DNA from: Ceratotherium simum simum
Taxonomy: Eukaryota > Chordata > Mammalia > Perissodactyla > Rhinocerotidae
Assembly (NCBI RefSeq): GCF_000283155.1
Contig: NW_004454281.1
Location: 908,181-972,180 of the forward strand
DNA: 64,000 nucleotides
Direction: 5' to 3'
The number at the start of each line of letters is the position of its first letter. The first letter of the stretch is position 1. The notes below the pieces were generated by a model. That model saw nothing but the letters and a program-made list of their open reading frames with translations, was not told where the DNA came from and ran no database searches. The position numbers and the translations under genes are program-made. Positions 23,084-36,700 of this stretch are shown one piece after another.

Positions 23084-26000
23084 GTGAGGCCAGCAGACCC
23101 GTGCTGCCCCTCCCCTAGCCCACCTCCTGAGCTCAGTGCTGGAGCCTGCATGTGCTCAAGTGAGAGAACGGAGGCCCTGCATGCTATGGAGGGCCTCATC
23201 AGTGTGGGAACAGCTGGCTTAGACATGCACTCCCCCCTCTGACCTGCCCTCAACCCACTCAGATTCCTTGAGCAACTCCCTGGCATCAGCTACCTCCTCT
23301 GTCAGGTGGGGAGTCACTGTAGCATTCTCTCTGGGAAACTGCTTCACCTCTAGGTGACTCAACTTCACCTGACACTGCCCTACAGTGTTGGGGCGAGGCT
23401 CAGGGACATTTCTGCTCTTGCAGTCCCCAGCTGCCCTGACTGCAGAGAAGGACGCCATGTGTTTGTCTGTACCAACACCTGCACTGAAGCTGCCCATGCC
23501 GGGCCCCCAGAGAGCATTCACCCTCCAGGTGAGCAGGCCTCCTACCTCTCCCTCCCCACTGTATACCCTAAATTGTCATAGACTTAGAGCTGTTTTCCAG
23601 TGACTCTTCATCACCTTTTGGGGGAAGTTGTAATTGATCAGGGCAACCACCCAGTTTTATTTGCAAGACTGCTAACCTCTTCTCCAGGGGCCCCCTCACT
23701 CCCCGCTACCCCCTACCTCAGATTCCCTGCTGCCATCTTCTGGATGCCCAGCTCCTTCTCCTGGAAGCCTCCTTGAGCTCCACACAGCCCTGGGCAGCCT
23801 TGTGCTCAGTGCTCACTGGACTGTGGGCTAGTTGTTGGCCTCTCAGCCAGCCCACTAGCCCTATCCAGGGCCAGGCATGGAGTTGTTATCCAGGCTCTGT
23901 TTGAGCTCGTGGAGTGAAAATTTGTAACCATGTGCTTGTTCAAATCACAGTTCTAGAGCGAATAATCCTTTATACCCAGAGGCTCTCTAGTCATGTAGTC
24001 CAGGCCTTTGCATACGCTGTCACCTCACACTCTTTGTACCTTAGCTCAGGCGCACATCCTCAGGAAACCTTCTCGGACCCCACATGCAGGTCACTTCCCA
24101 CTGGCTACACACTGCCCTGGCCCAGGCTGGTCCTCGTGTGGTGCCAGAGAGGGTCCTCACGTGGCCCTTCCCGCCACAGGTCCTTCTGAGCCTAAGGGTA
24201 GGGACCCACATGGTTTGTTCTTGTTGCTGATGTGAGCAGAGGCAGAGCACACAAACCCTCCTCTCAAACTCCTCCAGCACCCCCTGGGGCTTTACCGCTG
24301 AGTGCTGCTTGGGGCTGTTCTTGGTTTCTGGGGCCCTATGAAGGGGGCCTGGCTCTCAGCCACAGCTGACCCTCTGCCCCAGCTCACCCACTTGTGAGAC
24401 CACACAGGTGCAAACTGTTCAGCCATTCTGCCTGGTTTTCCATATGGAATATCTAGTAATCAGCTCCCTGAAAGCTGAGGCTGTGTGCTCTTCTGGGGAC
24501 ACTCTCTGAGGTTAGTCTCAGACGAGCAGACCGAGGCTCACTACTAGAGGAACTTGGGGGGTGGGACTTGGGGTTTTCTAGACTTTTCCTCCAGGCACTG
24601 GCACAGGCTCTATTATTGCCAAACACTGCGATCTTTGAAGAGTCTTCAACTAGGAGGCAGGAGACCCACATCTCACTCCCAGCTCTGTCCTCAGCTGGCT
24701 GTGGTCCTCATTTGCAGTGTGCTCTTGGGCAAGTCACTTGCCTTCTCTGTGTTCTCCCTTATGAGAGGAAGTAGTGGAATTAGGAGGCTTTAGGGTCTTC
24801 AGCTCTGACACCGATTCTCTGCTCTGCCACATGGATGAAAAGGCAGAAACCAACTCCCAGCACTCCCCCTGCACTAGGGGACCTGGACTTCTGGCCCTTA
24901 GGCCCTCCTGTCTTGCCTTGTTATCGCCCCCACCACCACCCTCCAGTTAGCCAGCCAGCTAGCTCTGTGTGCCTCTGTGGTCTTCCCCTGCCTCAGAGCC
25001 CAGGGCCATGAGGCCTCTGAGCATCTCACCTGTCCCATGGGCCAAGTCTGACTGGACCTGCCGTCACCTGAAAAGACAGTATGTTTGCTTTTCTGCATCC
25101 AGGTGAGCTCTGACCCCTCCATGTACATTGAGGTAGAGAATGAAGTGACAGCCGTGGGGGGCGTGAAGCTGAGCCGCTTGAAGTGTAACCGGGAAGGGAA
25201 GGAGTGGGAGACGGTGCTCACCAGCCGGATCCTCACTGCCGCCGGCAGCTGGTAAGGATGAGTGTCTTCGTCCAGCCTGGCTTTTAACGTGAAACGAGCA
25301 CCCTGTGCTGTGCTCTGTAGCACTGTTACTGTCCCAGAACATGGCCTTTCTGAGGGGAGAATGCACCGCTCTTCACATGCCAGCGCCCACAGGGGCCTAT
25401 GCTGGGCCTTGCTCTGGGCTGAGCGTGTGCATCTGTCATCTCAGTCCCTGCAATGCCCAGTGAAGTCGGCATCATTATTTCTCTGTTACAGGTAGAGAAA
25501 CTGAGTCCTAGGGGTCACCCAAGCCAGGATTTCCACTCAGGTGTTCCGATTCTGGCCAGATTCCTGAAGTCTCAGGTTCCAGGCTGAGTTCTGCCTGGCT
25601 CTCTCTGACTTGGGCTGGTTCTTTCTCTGGCCCCCAGATTTTCATCCAAGGAGAAATCATGGATTTCTGACTGTCCCCTGAGTCCCCAGCCCTTTTGAGA
25701 TTCTGTACTTTGAGGGGAGATCTTAAATCATTGGTTAGTCACCCAGTGTCTTCCATGGGCTTCGGGACCACGATCCCCTGGAGCTGTCCCTGCATGCACT
25801 TGATCTGGAAAGACGACCAGTGTTTTCCTCAGGTGCCTGCTGAGGCATAGAGCCCCCAGTCAGGACCATGTGTTTGATACTCTTAAGAGGTTTTACAAAG
25901 ATGATCAGCTTTCATATGTCATTTTAATTAGACCCTTAATCATTTGGCATGAGGTTGTATGTAAAATGCTTTCCCAAGTGTCTGCAGACACTTGGCGTTC

Positions 26001-29000
26001 TGTCTTAGGTCAGGGTTTCCATGGGCCCTGAGAGAGTTCATGGTGTCAGGCCTAGAAGGAACCTCTATTCTGTTCCTCCCTCCTTTTCCCCCTCAAAATA
26101 AGAGGACGGAGCTCCCAATCCCAGGCGTCTGTGAAGTGCAAAGAGGTCTGAGCACTGGGTGCCACCATGCCCTCTCTGTCCCTGGTCCCGAGGCAGGTGA
26201 CACACCCCAGCTGGGGGCCGAGGGATGTCAGCACAGCCTCTCCCATGGTGACAAGGCAGCTGCTGGAGAGGCCTGCTGAGGACCACCCAGGCCCAGCGTG
26301 CAGACTTGGTCACCAGCGCCACAGTGGGCTGGCTTTGGGAAGACTGACCATGAGAGATGAGCAGACACTTCCGTTACAGAGAACCCCTGCTGCAGGCCCT
26401 ACTCCAATAGACCTTTATAAACAAAAACATCTCACTGCCTCTCCCTTTCCAGCGGCCAGTAACAAAAGTGGTTGGTTTGGAAAGGCAGTTGGCAGAGCTG
26501 CTTCCTTAGCTGACCTTCTTGCTGTGAGCCTGCTGCTCATGTGGGCCTCAGGCACCAGCTGAGCAGAAGAGAAGTGACATGGAGGGGGGCTCCAGGTGGT
26601 CTTCTGGGGCCAGGATCTCACTATGCTGGCTGCACACCTGCTCCCTCCACCTGGGATCTGAGGCTCCAGTCTCATCCTAGGCCCGTGGCTCGGGCCTCAC
26701 CAGGGCCCTCGCAAGGAAGGTGGCAGCCTGCTTGTGCTGGGCTGGCCCAAGGGGTCTAGTGGCCACTCAGAGGGGAGATGCTTGACAGCACCCAAACACT
26801 TGCCTGTGAAGCATTCCTTACTCAGGGAGTGACAGGCCTCTCTCACCCCAGCTGTAAAGGCCTTCAAGGGCACAGCTGGTGTCCCCTGTGGAGGCACACT
26901 CCATCATTCCCACACTTCCGCTGGCCTGTCTCAGCAGAGACCTTCTCAGGACTAGCTTGGCTAGTCGTAGCCCAGAGACTGTCAAGTGGGTACTGTATTC
27001 CCTTATCTGACAAGTGAAGCGTGCTTCCTGGGTCACCGTCAGATGTGGTGATCCTCCGAAGCACCTGCCCCCCTGGGACAGCGTTAGTATGAGCTCAGAA
27101 AAGCTTGAGCAGCCTCTGTCGGGGAGGAGAGCATAGTCTTTAATCAGAGGTCTCAGGTTCCCTCAGCCCTGTTTCCCTGCCCTGACCTGGTCCTCACCTC
27201 TCCCTCTGCTGCACCTGCTCAAGGGAAGGCCACATCAGGCACAGGGAAGGCTCTGCACCTTGGGCTTGCTGCCTCTGCCACAGCTCCCGGCCCCCGTGAT
27301 GCCTTTTCCCCCTCTGCCTTCTCAGTGATGTGGTGTGTGTCGCCTGTGAAAAGAGGATGCTGTCAGTGTTCTCCAGCTGTGGTCGCCGCCTCCTCCCTCC
27401 CATCCTCCTGCCGTCCCCGATCTCCACTTTGCACTGCACAGGCTTCTACGTCATGGCGCTCACTGCTGCGGCCACACTGTCCGTCTGGTGAGAGGCAGGC
27501 CCGGGGTGGGGCGGGCTCCAGGCAGGGCAGGTTGGGGCTGTGTTGGTCCCTCTCACTGCCGGGACAGGGAAGGCAGTGGAGGAGACCCCCCAGCAGACAT
27601 GTCCCCAGGCCCTGCTTGCGTGGGGTCTTAACACCCGAGGAGACCTTGAGCAGTCGCACATTGCTTGTGATAGCCACCCCGTTGTAGGGGGAGAGAGGAT
27701 GTGCAAGTGGAAGTGGAGCAAGCTCCCTACACCTGCTGTCATCCTTACGGGAGCAAACCACGTGACAGTTGCATGTGCCAGGGTCCTAATGTGGGTTCAT
27801 CAGAAACGGGATCTCTGAGCATGGCCACACTTCTCCCAGAGTCAGTGTGGCATTAGTGGTGAGCCCCATGGCTCTGTTACCTAGGCCCTCTGCTGTGGAC
27901 TTGTGTGGAGGGAATGGAGCGGTACGTGGGGCGTGGAAGCCACTTGCGCCCAGAGCCCCTCTCAGAGGAGGCCAGGGCTGGGATTGTACCAGGGACCATG
28001 GAGCAGGGCTGTGAGCACCGAGACACACCCTGTTGCATTTACCCGGGCTGGAGAGTAAGCTGTTCCCTGTCTTCCTCCTAGGGACGTTCACAGACAGGTG
28101 GTTGTGGTGAAAGAAGAGTCTCTACACTCCATCTTGGCAGGTAACCCCAGCAGTGGGCCACCCCTGGTCCCTGGGTGGGGACCCTGGGTGGGACAGGGCA
28201 ACTCAAGTCCCAGCTCTGACACGAAGAAGGGCCCCACTAGGCCTAGACAGAGAGTCAGGCTCTGGGTCAGGCCAAGGTATTCATTGTGGCAGGGGGTGCA
28301 TTTACATTGCAGGAAGATACACCCTCTCCTGGGGCACATTTAAATGGGTCCTTGAAAGGTGACAAAGAACCTGGTAGATGGCAATGAGAACAGCATGCGC
28401 AGAGCACAGCAGTGACTCCCTGGTTGCTGAGGCAGCGTTAAGACGCCTGTTCCTGAGACCGTGGGAGCCGTGGGTCAGATTTCTCCTTCGGTGCACGTGC
28501 ATGCACTTGCTGATCAGGACACACCCAGAACCAGTTTTTGTGGTGTCTCCCTAGGCAGTGATATGACAGTGTCACAGATCTTGCTGACACAGCATGGAAT
28601 CCCAGTGATGAACCTGTCCGATGGGAAGGCATACTGCTTTAATCCGTCACTTTCTACATGGTAAGCAAGCCACCCCCTAGCCCTGCCCCATGTGAGAGTG
28701 TCTGTCTGAGCTGGAGCCCAGAGCAGTGAGCAAAGGCTCCCAGTCCTGGCCTGCTTCTCCTGGGTGTTGGGTCCTGGAGTGGAGGCTGGCCTCTGCTGGA
28801 GGAGACGGAGCTCAAACCCACCAGTGCAGGCTGTCCCCATAAGCATCTTCTGGCCCATAGCCTCTCTGTGCTCAGAGCCTGTGCACAGGGGTGCTTTCCT
28901 TCTTCCACACTGTTCTCTGGGGTCACTTTGTTTGGAATAGGCATTTGAAAATTTTTACAGTTGTTGATATATATTTCCAGCCTGGCCTCCTAAGCTGTCA

Positions 29001-32000
29001 TCAGCATAGGTGAGTTGGCTTCACAGCCTCACCAGCACTTGTCAATTTTTGTAGCTTAGGAGGAACCAAATAGCATTTGACTGACTTTGTGAATTAGTAA
29101 CGTTGCACCGTCACTCACCACGTGTGATGGTCTGCACCTTTCCTCTATCCGTTTTGAAATTTGGAGCCCTTTTCTGTATTTATAAAGTCTCTTTATGTCA
29201 GAGATCTTAACCTAGACATACGAAGCATATACATTTTGTACCAACCACTCCAAGAAATTCTTTTCTTCTGCCTGTACCTTTGGTTCTGCAGATCCAAGCT
29301 AGCCACCTTCCAGCCCTTTTCTGTTAAGAGTTGCCAGGCAGCAGTTTATCCTCACACTGAGATCTCTTTCTTGAGTTAAGAAAACAAAACAAGCCCAAAA
29401 TTCCTCATCCCCTGCTCTTCCAAATTACAAAATGTTGTGTTTATATGTGATTACTGTAATAATGGAAACAAGCTGGTTATTTAAGAAGAGAAATGTTGGG
29501 GCCAGCCCTGTGGCCGATTAGTTAAAGTTCTGCGTGCTCTACTTCGGTGGCCTGGGTTCGCAGGTTCCGATCCTGGGTGTGGACCTACACCACTCACCAG
29601 AAATGCTGTGGCAGCGACCCACATACAAAATAGAGGAAGACTGGCGTGGATGTTAGCTCAGGGTGAATCTTCCTCAGCAAAAAAAAAAAAAAAAAAAAGG
29701 GAAACGTTGACCGTTTGTATTTTGGACACATTTACAAAGGCACTTGGCTATTTTAAAAATGTGTGAAGGATATTTTCTTCACAGGGATGTGAAGGGTCCA
29801 GAGAAGGTTAAGAGCTGACTGCCTGAGATGCTGTGGAAGCACAGGAAGGCTAGAGCCCTGGCATTCTTCACAGCTTCTGAGAGCTAGGCCATGTGGGCCT
29901 CTGGGCAGGTGGGCATCTGGGGCATGCTTCACACAGGCCCCTCGTCCCCAGGAACCCAGACCACAGGGCTGAAATCTTCACGGCAAGAGCTTTGTCAGTA
30001 ACCTTCACTGTCATCAATTTTCCCTTGTTATGAAACTTGTCTGGGATGTATCATGTTCTGAGAATGCAGTGATACTCCGCCTCTGCTGGTGTTCTGGCAG
30101 CAGGTCATGTGGCACTTGCTCCTTGGTAACCTTGCCACCAGCCTTCTCTAGTGGACCTCCTGGTTCTCCTGAGCTCTGTTCTTGCCTTTGCCTCCCCAGG
30201 AACCTGGTTTCTGACAAGCAGGACTCCTTGGCCCAGTGTGCGGACTTCAGGAGCAGCCTGCCTCCCCAGGAAGCCATGCTGTGCTCAGGACCATTAGCCA
30301 TAGTCCAGGGCCGTGCCTCCACGTAGGTGACCCAAGTGCTGGGGGAGGTGGCCAGGTTGTCTAGGCACAGTCCCACAGTCTCTGATTGCCCATCCACTGT
30401 GCCAGCTGCTGCTCAGCACGGGCAGGCTTGGGGTGCCACGGTTTGTGGGCCCATGTCGGGTAATATCTCAGGGTACTGGGATGCAAGCCCTGTCACTCCA
30501 GGGCCCAGATGGCAGTCTAAAGTGCTATAGATCATGGACACCCATGTTGGGCAGTATTTTGAGTCGGGAGAATGGGCCACTGGCCTGCCACCTCAGGGGC
30601 CTAGATGGCAGGTGCAGAGTGGTCAGATACACTTGGGGTGCCAGAGGGCCAGGAGGCCGGTGGCTGGGACCTAGGGATGGGTGGGCCAGCATGGAGTCTG
30701 ACACGTGCCCCGCTGCTGGCTCCCTGCTGGTGCCCTGGGGCACACGGTGGCAGCCTCCTGCCCCACACAGTGCCCGCTGCCTCACGATGTGTGCTGTGCT
30801 GGTCTTTGCAGTTCAGGAAGGCAGGCGGCCCGGCTCTTCTCCGTGCCTCACGTGGTGCAGCAGGAGACCACCCTGGCCTACCTGGAGAGTCAGGTTGCGG
30901 CGGCGCTCACCCTGCAGTCCAGCCACGAGTACCGCCATTGGCTCCTCCTTTACACACGGTACCTCGTGAATGAAGGTGAGGTTCCTGGGGGGCCTGTCTG
31001 TTCTCCTGGGCCCAGCTCAATCCCTGTCCCAACATGACCCTGCTGAAAGCCCATGAATCAGGGCAGAGATGCAGTGGCCTAAGGCTCTCTGCACTGTCCT
31101 TCCTCCTAGTCTCCCATGGTCATCCCCAGAGGCCCTGGCCTCCAGCTCCCCGTCAGCAAGGTGGGCCCTCAGCCTCCTATCTCCCAGCCTGAGCTGTGAT
31201 CAGGGCAGCCCAGCACATGTCCAGCTCCATTAAAGGCTCAAGGCCTTGAATGCAGTAGACCCTGAGGGCCAGGAGGATTGGCAGCAGGAGGGCGTGGGGG
31301 CAGAGGACGTGTGGAAATACATGCTCCAAAGAAGCCGATGCAATGCTCAGACTCCCTGACATCCTTGGAGCATCAGTGGTCAGTGAGCCGGTCACCTCGT
31401 GGAAGGGTGTCTTCTGGCAGCGTCCAGTGGGCCTTCATTTCTCTTCCTCCTCTGAGCCCCTCCTGCCCTAGAAGGGCTGGCCTGCTGTCCAGCACCTCCG
31501 CAGGATGTGCCCCCAACCCCGCTTCCCTCGTTGGTCAGAAAGCAAAGTGTGTTTGAAGAGGTGGCCATCGTGTTCTTGGGGTGACCTCCAACAGAGGGAC
31601 CTCTCATCCTTCTGCTAGGCGAGTGTGAGGTCATGCCTTACCAGCCTTCCTCCCGCTTGAGCTTGGCCTCCAGGGCTGTGACCTGGGGGTTGGCCCTCCC
31701 AAAGCTCTCCCTGTGTCACCACACAGCCCCAGGCCTGGTTATGGAGCAGCCTCCCCCACAACCTCTGCTAACCTTCTTGCTTTGATTTTCACATCACTCT
31801 CCCCATTTTGTTTATGATTTAGAGAAAAAACTTAACTATAGAAAAGACAGCAAAAAACATGCCAAACGCCTACAAATGTAACTCCCAGAACTCGCATGTC
31901 GTGTTGCTTCTGGTGATGTAACTGTGTGTATACATACACCTCTGAGGACAACAAACATGGCTGACAGACTCGAAGCCCTTCCCCCTCCCCGGCTGACTCC

Positions 32001-33694
32001 AATAATGAGTTTGATGTTTACTCTTCCCACCCAGTCTGTGTGGTCGCCCAGCATGTGTGGTCGCCCAGCACGTGTGGTCACTGACTTTTCTAAATACTTC
32101 ATCTTCCCAAGCCCTCACACTTTTGCCGGGGTGCTCCAGTCACCTCTGGGCCTCATATCGCACTCCCCTGAGGAAACCCCTCCTCTGGCTTCTCTTTGGT
32201 TTGCTTCATCCTGGGTGTTCATTAGGACTCATCCTGATGGCCCTGCATAAAGTTGCTGCCTCCTCTGGGGCCTGCAGCCATTCGTGGGATCACTTCTACC
32301 CCTGGCTTCTCTTTCTCCATCTTTCACACATCTGTTCCAGTGTCCATACACAAGTCATCTTCTCTCTCTAGCTCTTGCTTGCTCGACCATAAAAGGAGGA
32401 CTCAAGTTTTCAAGGGAGACCACACTCATTTCTAAAATTCCTCAGATTCCAGCTTCATCCTCTTATTGCACCCTCATGTTTGGGTGATTTCATCCATTCC
32501 CTATGGCCTCAGCTGCTCCCAGTGCTGACTGGCCCCCCAGATTCTGCCTCCAGCATTTCTGGCACTCCACCTGGCTGCGCCCATAACCCTTGAGTTGACA
32601 GGCCTGCGCCTGCTTCTCCCGTCTCCTGTGCTCAATCACCACCTCCTCAGTCTAAGTTCATACCCTTGCCATCTCTTACCCTCTGAAGACTACCTCCTGA
32701 CCCTGCTGATCTCAGCTGCTAAGGCGTCTTCTCAAACAAATCTGACTAGCCTGCTCCCCTCCTCCCACAATTTCCCATGTTTTCCTAACCCCTTGAGGAG
32801 TTTATCCCAGAGCTGACCACATCTCATTTTTCCTGGGGGCCCAGCACCCAGAGGGGCTGCTACATATGTTGTCAAGGGAGCAAGTGAATGAGTGAGAATC
32901 TGTCATTATGGGTCTCAGTGCCCCAAACCAAGAGACAGGCAATACGTGTTTTGCCCTTAGTAGGCAATAACATAAGCATTTGTTCATTCTGTTTTGATAT
33001 ACAACAACTTAGCATATTCTTGATTTTTTATTTCTTTTTGTAATGTGTTCCTATTTGTTTTGTTTTGTTTTGTTTTGTTGTTTTTTTCTGTAATTAGGGT
33101 TTGAATACCGACTTCGAGAAATATGCAAGGACTTACTGGGTCCGGTTCACTACTCCACTGGAAGCCAGTGGGAGTCAACGGTAGTGGTAGGTGCTTCTTT
33201 CATTCTCGCCGCAAGAGTTCTCTCGTGAAAAGTGAAGGTGGAGATTTTTAAAAAATAAGACCAAGTGCTTTGAAATTCATCCTCATTAGACTCCTGCAGC
33301 ACACTGCCTTGGGTCCCAGCATCAGTGAGCTGGTGAGATGCCAGCACTGCACGACCTGGCAGGAGGTGGGCCCTTCGTATCAGGCTTAGGGAGCACTCAG
33401 CCACTCCCCGTGCTGAGGAAGCCTGCCTGCCTGGGCCTCTGGGTTCGTTCAGCAGTGAGGACGCAAGATCCTTCCCTGCCTTTGTGGAGCTCACAGTCTG
33501 GTAGGGAGGCAGACGTAACCAAGTAAGCAATTCAGTCAACAAGATAGTTTTAGACTGTGGGTTATGCTAAGAAGGAAATAAGCAGAGCAGTAAGACAAGC
33601 ATGCCTGGGAGAGAGTGTCCAGGGAAGACCTCAGAAGAGAACTTTTTTTTTCTTTGTGAGGAAAATCGGCCCTGAGATAACATCTGCCAATCCT

Positions 33695-33735
<41 letters not shown>

Positions 33736-36700
33736 GAGGAAGACTGGCCCTGGGCTAACATCCATGCCCATCTTCCTCTACTTTATATGGGACACCGCCA
33801 CAGCATGGGTTGACAAGCAGTGCGTCGGTGCGTGCCCAGGATCCAAACCGGCGAACCCCGGGCCGCTGCAGTGGAGCATGCTCATTTAACCGCTTGCGCC
33901 ACCGGGCCGGCCCCAGAAGAGGACTTTTTGGATGAAACCCAAGGATAGGAATGAGCCAGCTCTGCAGAGACCTGGGGAGAGTTTCCTGGTAGAGGTGATA
34001 GTAAATGCAAAGAGGGCTTGGTATGTTGAGGCTGCTGTGGCTGGAACATAGTGGGTAAAGGAGAGGGTGGTGTGAGATGAGGCAAGAGAAATGAGCAGGA
34101 AGTAGATCACAGAAACCTTGTGAGGAGCTGGAGTTTTAGTCTCAGCAGCAGGAGCTCTTGACAGAGTTTGCACAGAGGTGACATGAACTGACATAGAAGA
34201 CCAGTCAGCAGAGGTGACATGAACTGATGGAAAGCCAGTCAGGGCCTGTTTTTTGCAATGGTTCCAGCAAAAGATAAAGGTGGCTTGGATCAGTGAGATG
34301 GCCATGGAGAGGGGACAGGAGACAGATTCAAGATGTATTTTGGAGGCAGAACCAACAAGACTTGGTATGTGGGTAGTGGGATGTGGAGTAGATGAGGAAA
34401 AAAGAATGAACATGTGGTCACCTCCAGATTTTTTGGCTTGCACAGGTGGATACTAGTACATTGACTGAGTTGGGAAAGCAGCAGGTTGGTGAGGGATAGG
34501 AGAAGTTGTGGATCCAAGAGTTAGCTCCAAATACTGAGCAAATACTGGTAGAGTACCTGCTCTGGCCAGGTGTGGTCTTAGGCACATGGCAGGCAGCAAT
34601 GAGCAAGGCTGACAGGCCCCCACCCCATGGATCTACATTCTTGTGGAGAGAGGCAGACTGGAAACAAATGAGCAAGTACAGATAATGTGTTGGGTGGGGA
34701 TGGGTGCTGTGAACAAAAATAAGGAGGGCAGGGGGATATGGAGTACTGGCAGAATGCTATTATATTGGGTGAGCAAGGAAGGCCTGACTGACTGATGGAG
34801 CAGAGACCAGAAACGGTGAGGAATGGAGCCCTGCAGATATTTGAGGGAAGATCACCTGGCAGCAGGAACAGCAAGTACAAAGGCCCTGAGGTGGGAGGGC
34901 TTGCAGCGTAAAAGGAGCAGCTGAACAGTGTGGTGATGGGAGGGGAAAGATTGGAGGGTCAGTCCTTACAAGGCTCTGAAGGCCTTGATGTGTACTTGGC
35001 TCCCTCTATTTTTTATTCCATTTTTATTTTGTTGCAATAAATATTTAGTTGGCTAATAAAATCTTAGTTTCAAAATCAGTTCCCTTTAGAGCTTTGAAAG
35101 TATTATGCCACAGACTTTTAACATCTACTGTTATTGCTAAAAACTGCAGCAAATCTGATTTCGATTGCTTTGTAAGTTCTTTTGGGATCCTCTCTTGGTG
35201 TTTTGAAGTTTTTCAAAGCTCTAAGTCTGTCTTTCATTCATTCTGTGGATGGTCCTGGGTTCTTTCTGACTGTACCTTCCCTTCCATTTTTTCCCATCAT
35301 CAGAGAAATGTAATGTCTTCTCTTTTTAGAAACTGCTGTATCGTTTTTCATAGTTTCAGTTCTCCCCCAAATTTTCAATTTAGTATTTTACTTACTTGAG
35401 CATACTAAGCTTCGTTATTTTATTTTCAAGTTGTATGTCTGATAGTTCTGGCATTGGGTGCCCTTGTGGATCTGTTTCTAGTTCCTGTAAATGTTTCTGC
35501 TGGTTCTCATTCATGTTGTTTTATCTCCTTACGTACCTGGTTATTTTTGACTGGCTGCTGGACATAATATTTGAAAAATTATTTGTAGAAATGGTTTGAG
35601 GCCTTAGGTAATGTTACCTTCTTCCACAGAGCACTTTTATTTGCTGCTGCCAGCTCTTGAGGCACCAGCACTGCAGGATCCCCTCAACACAGTTCCAGGA
35701 TCAAGGTTTTCTGGCCTGCCTTGGGACTGAAAGCTGGACACTAGTTGGTGCAGGGGCTGGTTTACTTCCAGTTTACCCTTATTCTAGGGTGCATCCCTTT
35801 GGGGTGTCAGCACAAAGGAGGGGTGATTTACCAGGGACCCCCTTTTCATGGGCCATAGGCCCTCAAGTCTGGCAGAGGCTCTGCTCAGCCTCCTCATCAA
35901 TAAATGTTCCCAAGGCAAAGGCATCTCTCTCTGGATTTCTACCTTCCCCACACCCTGGCTCAGTCCTTCATCACTAGCACATTAACTCTCTGAGGTCTGT
36001 TTCTATTTGTCCAGCTTTGTCCACTGCCTCAGTGGGAAAGGTGGTTCTGAATTACCTGCAAAGTAGAGCTATTTCCCCCAGCAGACCTCACCTCCAGGGC
36101 AGCCTGATGGGCCATCAGCTTGGGTGGGAGACAGGTTGGCACGTGCCCAACCAACCTCTTCCCCTGGCCAGGTTGTAGGGTTTCACTCTGTGACCCAGTT
36201 GTCACTCTGGGAGCCTTAGCCTAAGAGGTCAGCCAGAGCTCTACATAGCAGTTCTCTGTCGCAGCCTGAAAGTAAGCACTCTAGGCTAATGTGGTGCAGG
36301 GGAAAAGGGGCACAGGCAGGCCACCAATTAATGGCCATGTGCTCTCCTTTCCCCCTTCTTCCTGCTGGTTGTTTTTGCCAGCTCTAAGCAGGACAGTTCA
36401 TTGGGGATTTGCCCAAGAGAGTCTGTGCCTCCCTTCCCAGGGGCACCATCAGTGTGGTCCCACTTGCTTTCCATCTTCTGTAAACTGCCTAAAATTGCTG
36501 ATCTGCTCAAATCCATGACAAATGCTTTTAGCTACTGGTAAATGATACCCCCATCTAATGGTAGCTGAAATAGTTTTTTTTCTTCTCCTCCAAATAAGTC
36601 TTCTGGAGATAGGTGGCAGCCTATATCTCTTTGATTCTCCTGGCCTTACCCTCATGGTCACAAGGTAGCTTTCATGTTCAAGTTCAAGGAAGGAGGACAG

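Noticed and set aside
30433..30969. 178-codon + strand frame overlapping a HIRA exon in another frame
   Set aside because: It crosses intron and exon in the wrong frame. GC-rich sequence gives long chance frames, and the HIRA frame explains the exon.
33886..34443. 185-codon open frame on the - strand
   Set aside because: It runs through L2-like text and into the end of an ERE. It has no start context or homology suggesting a gene.
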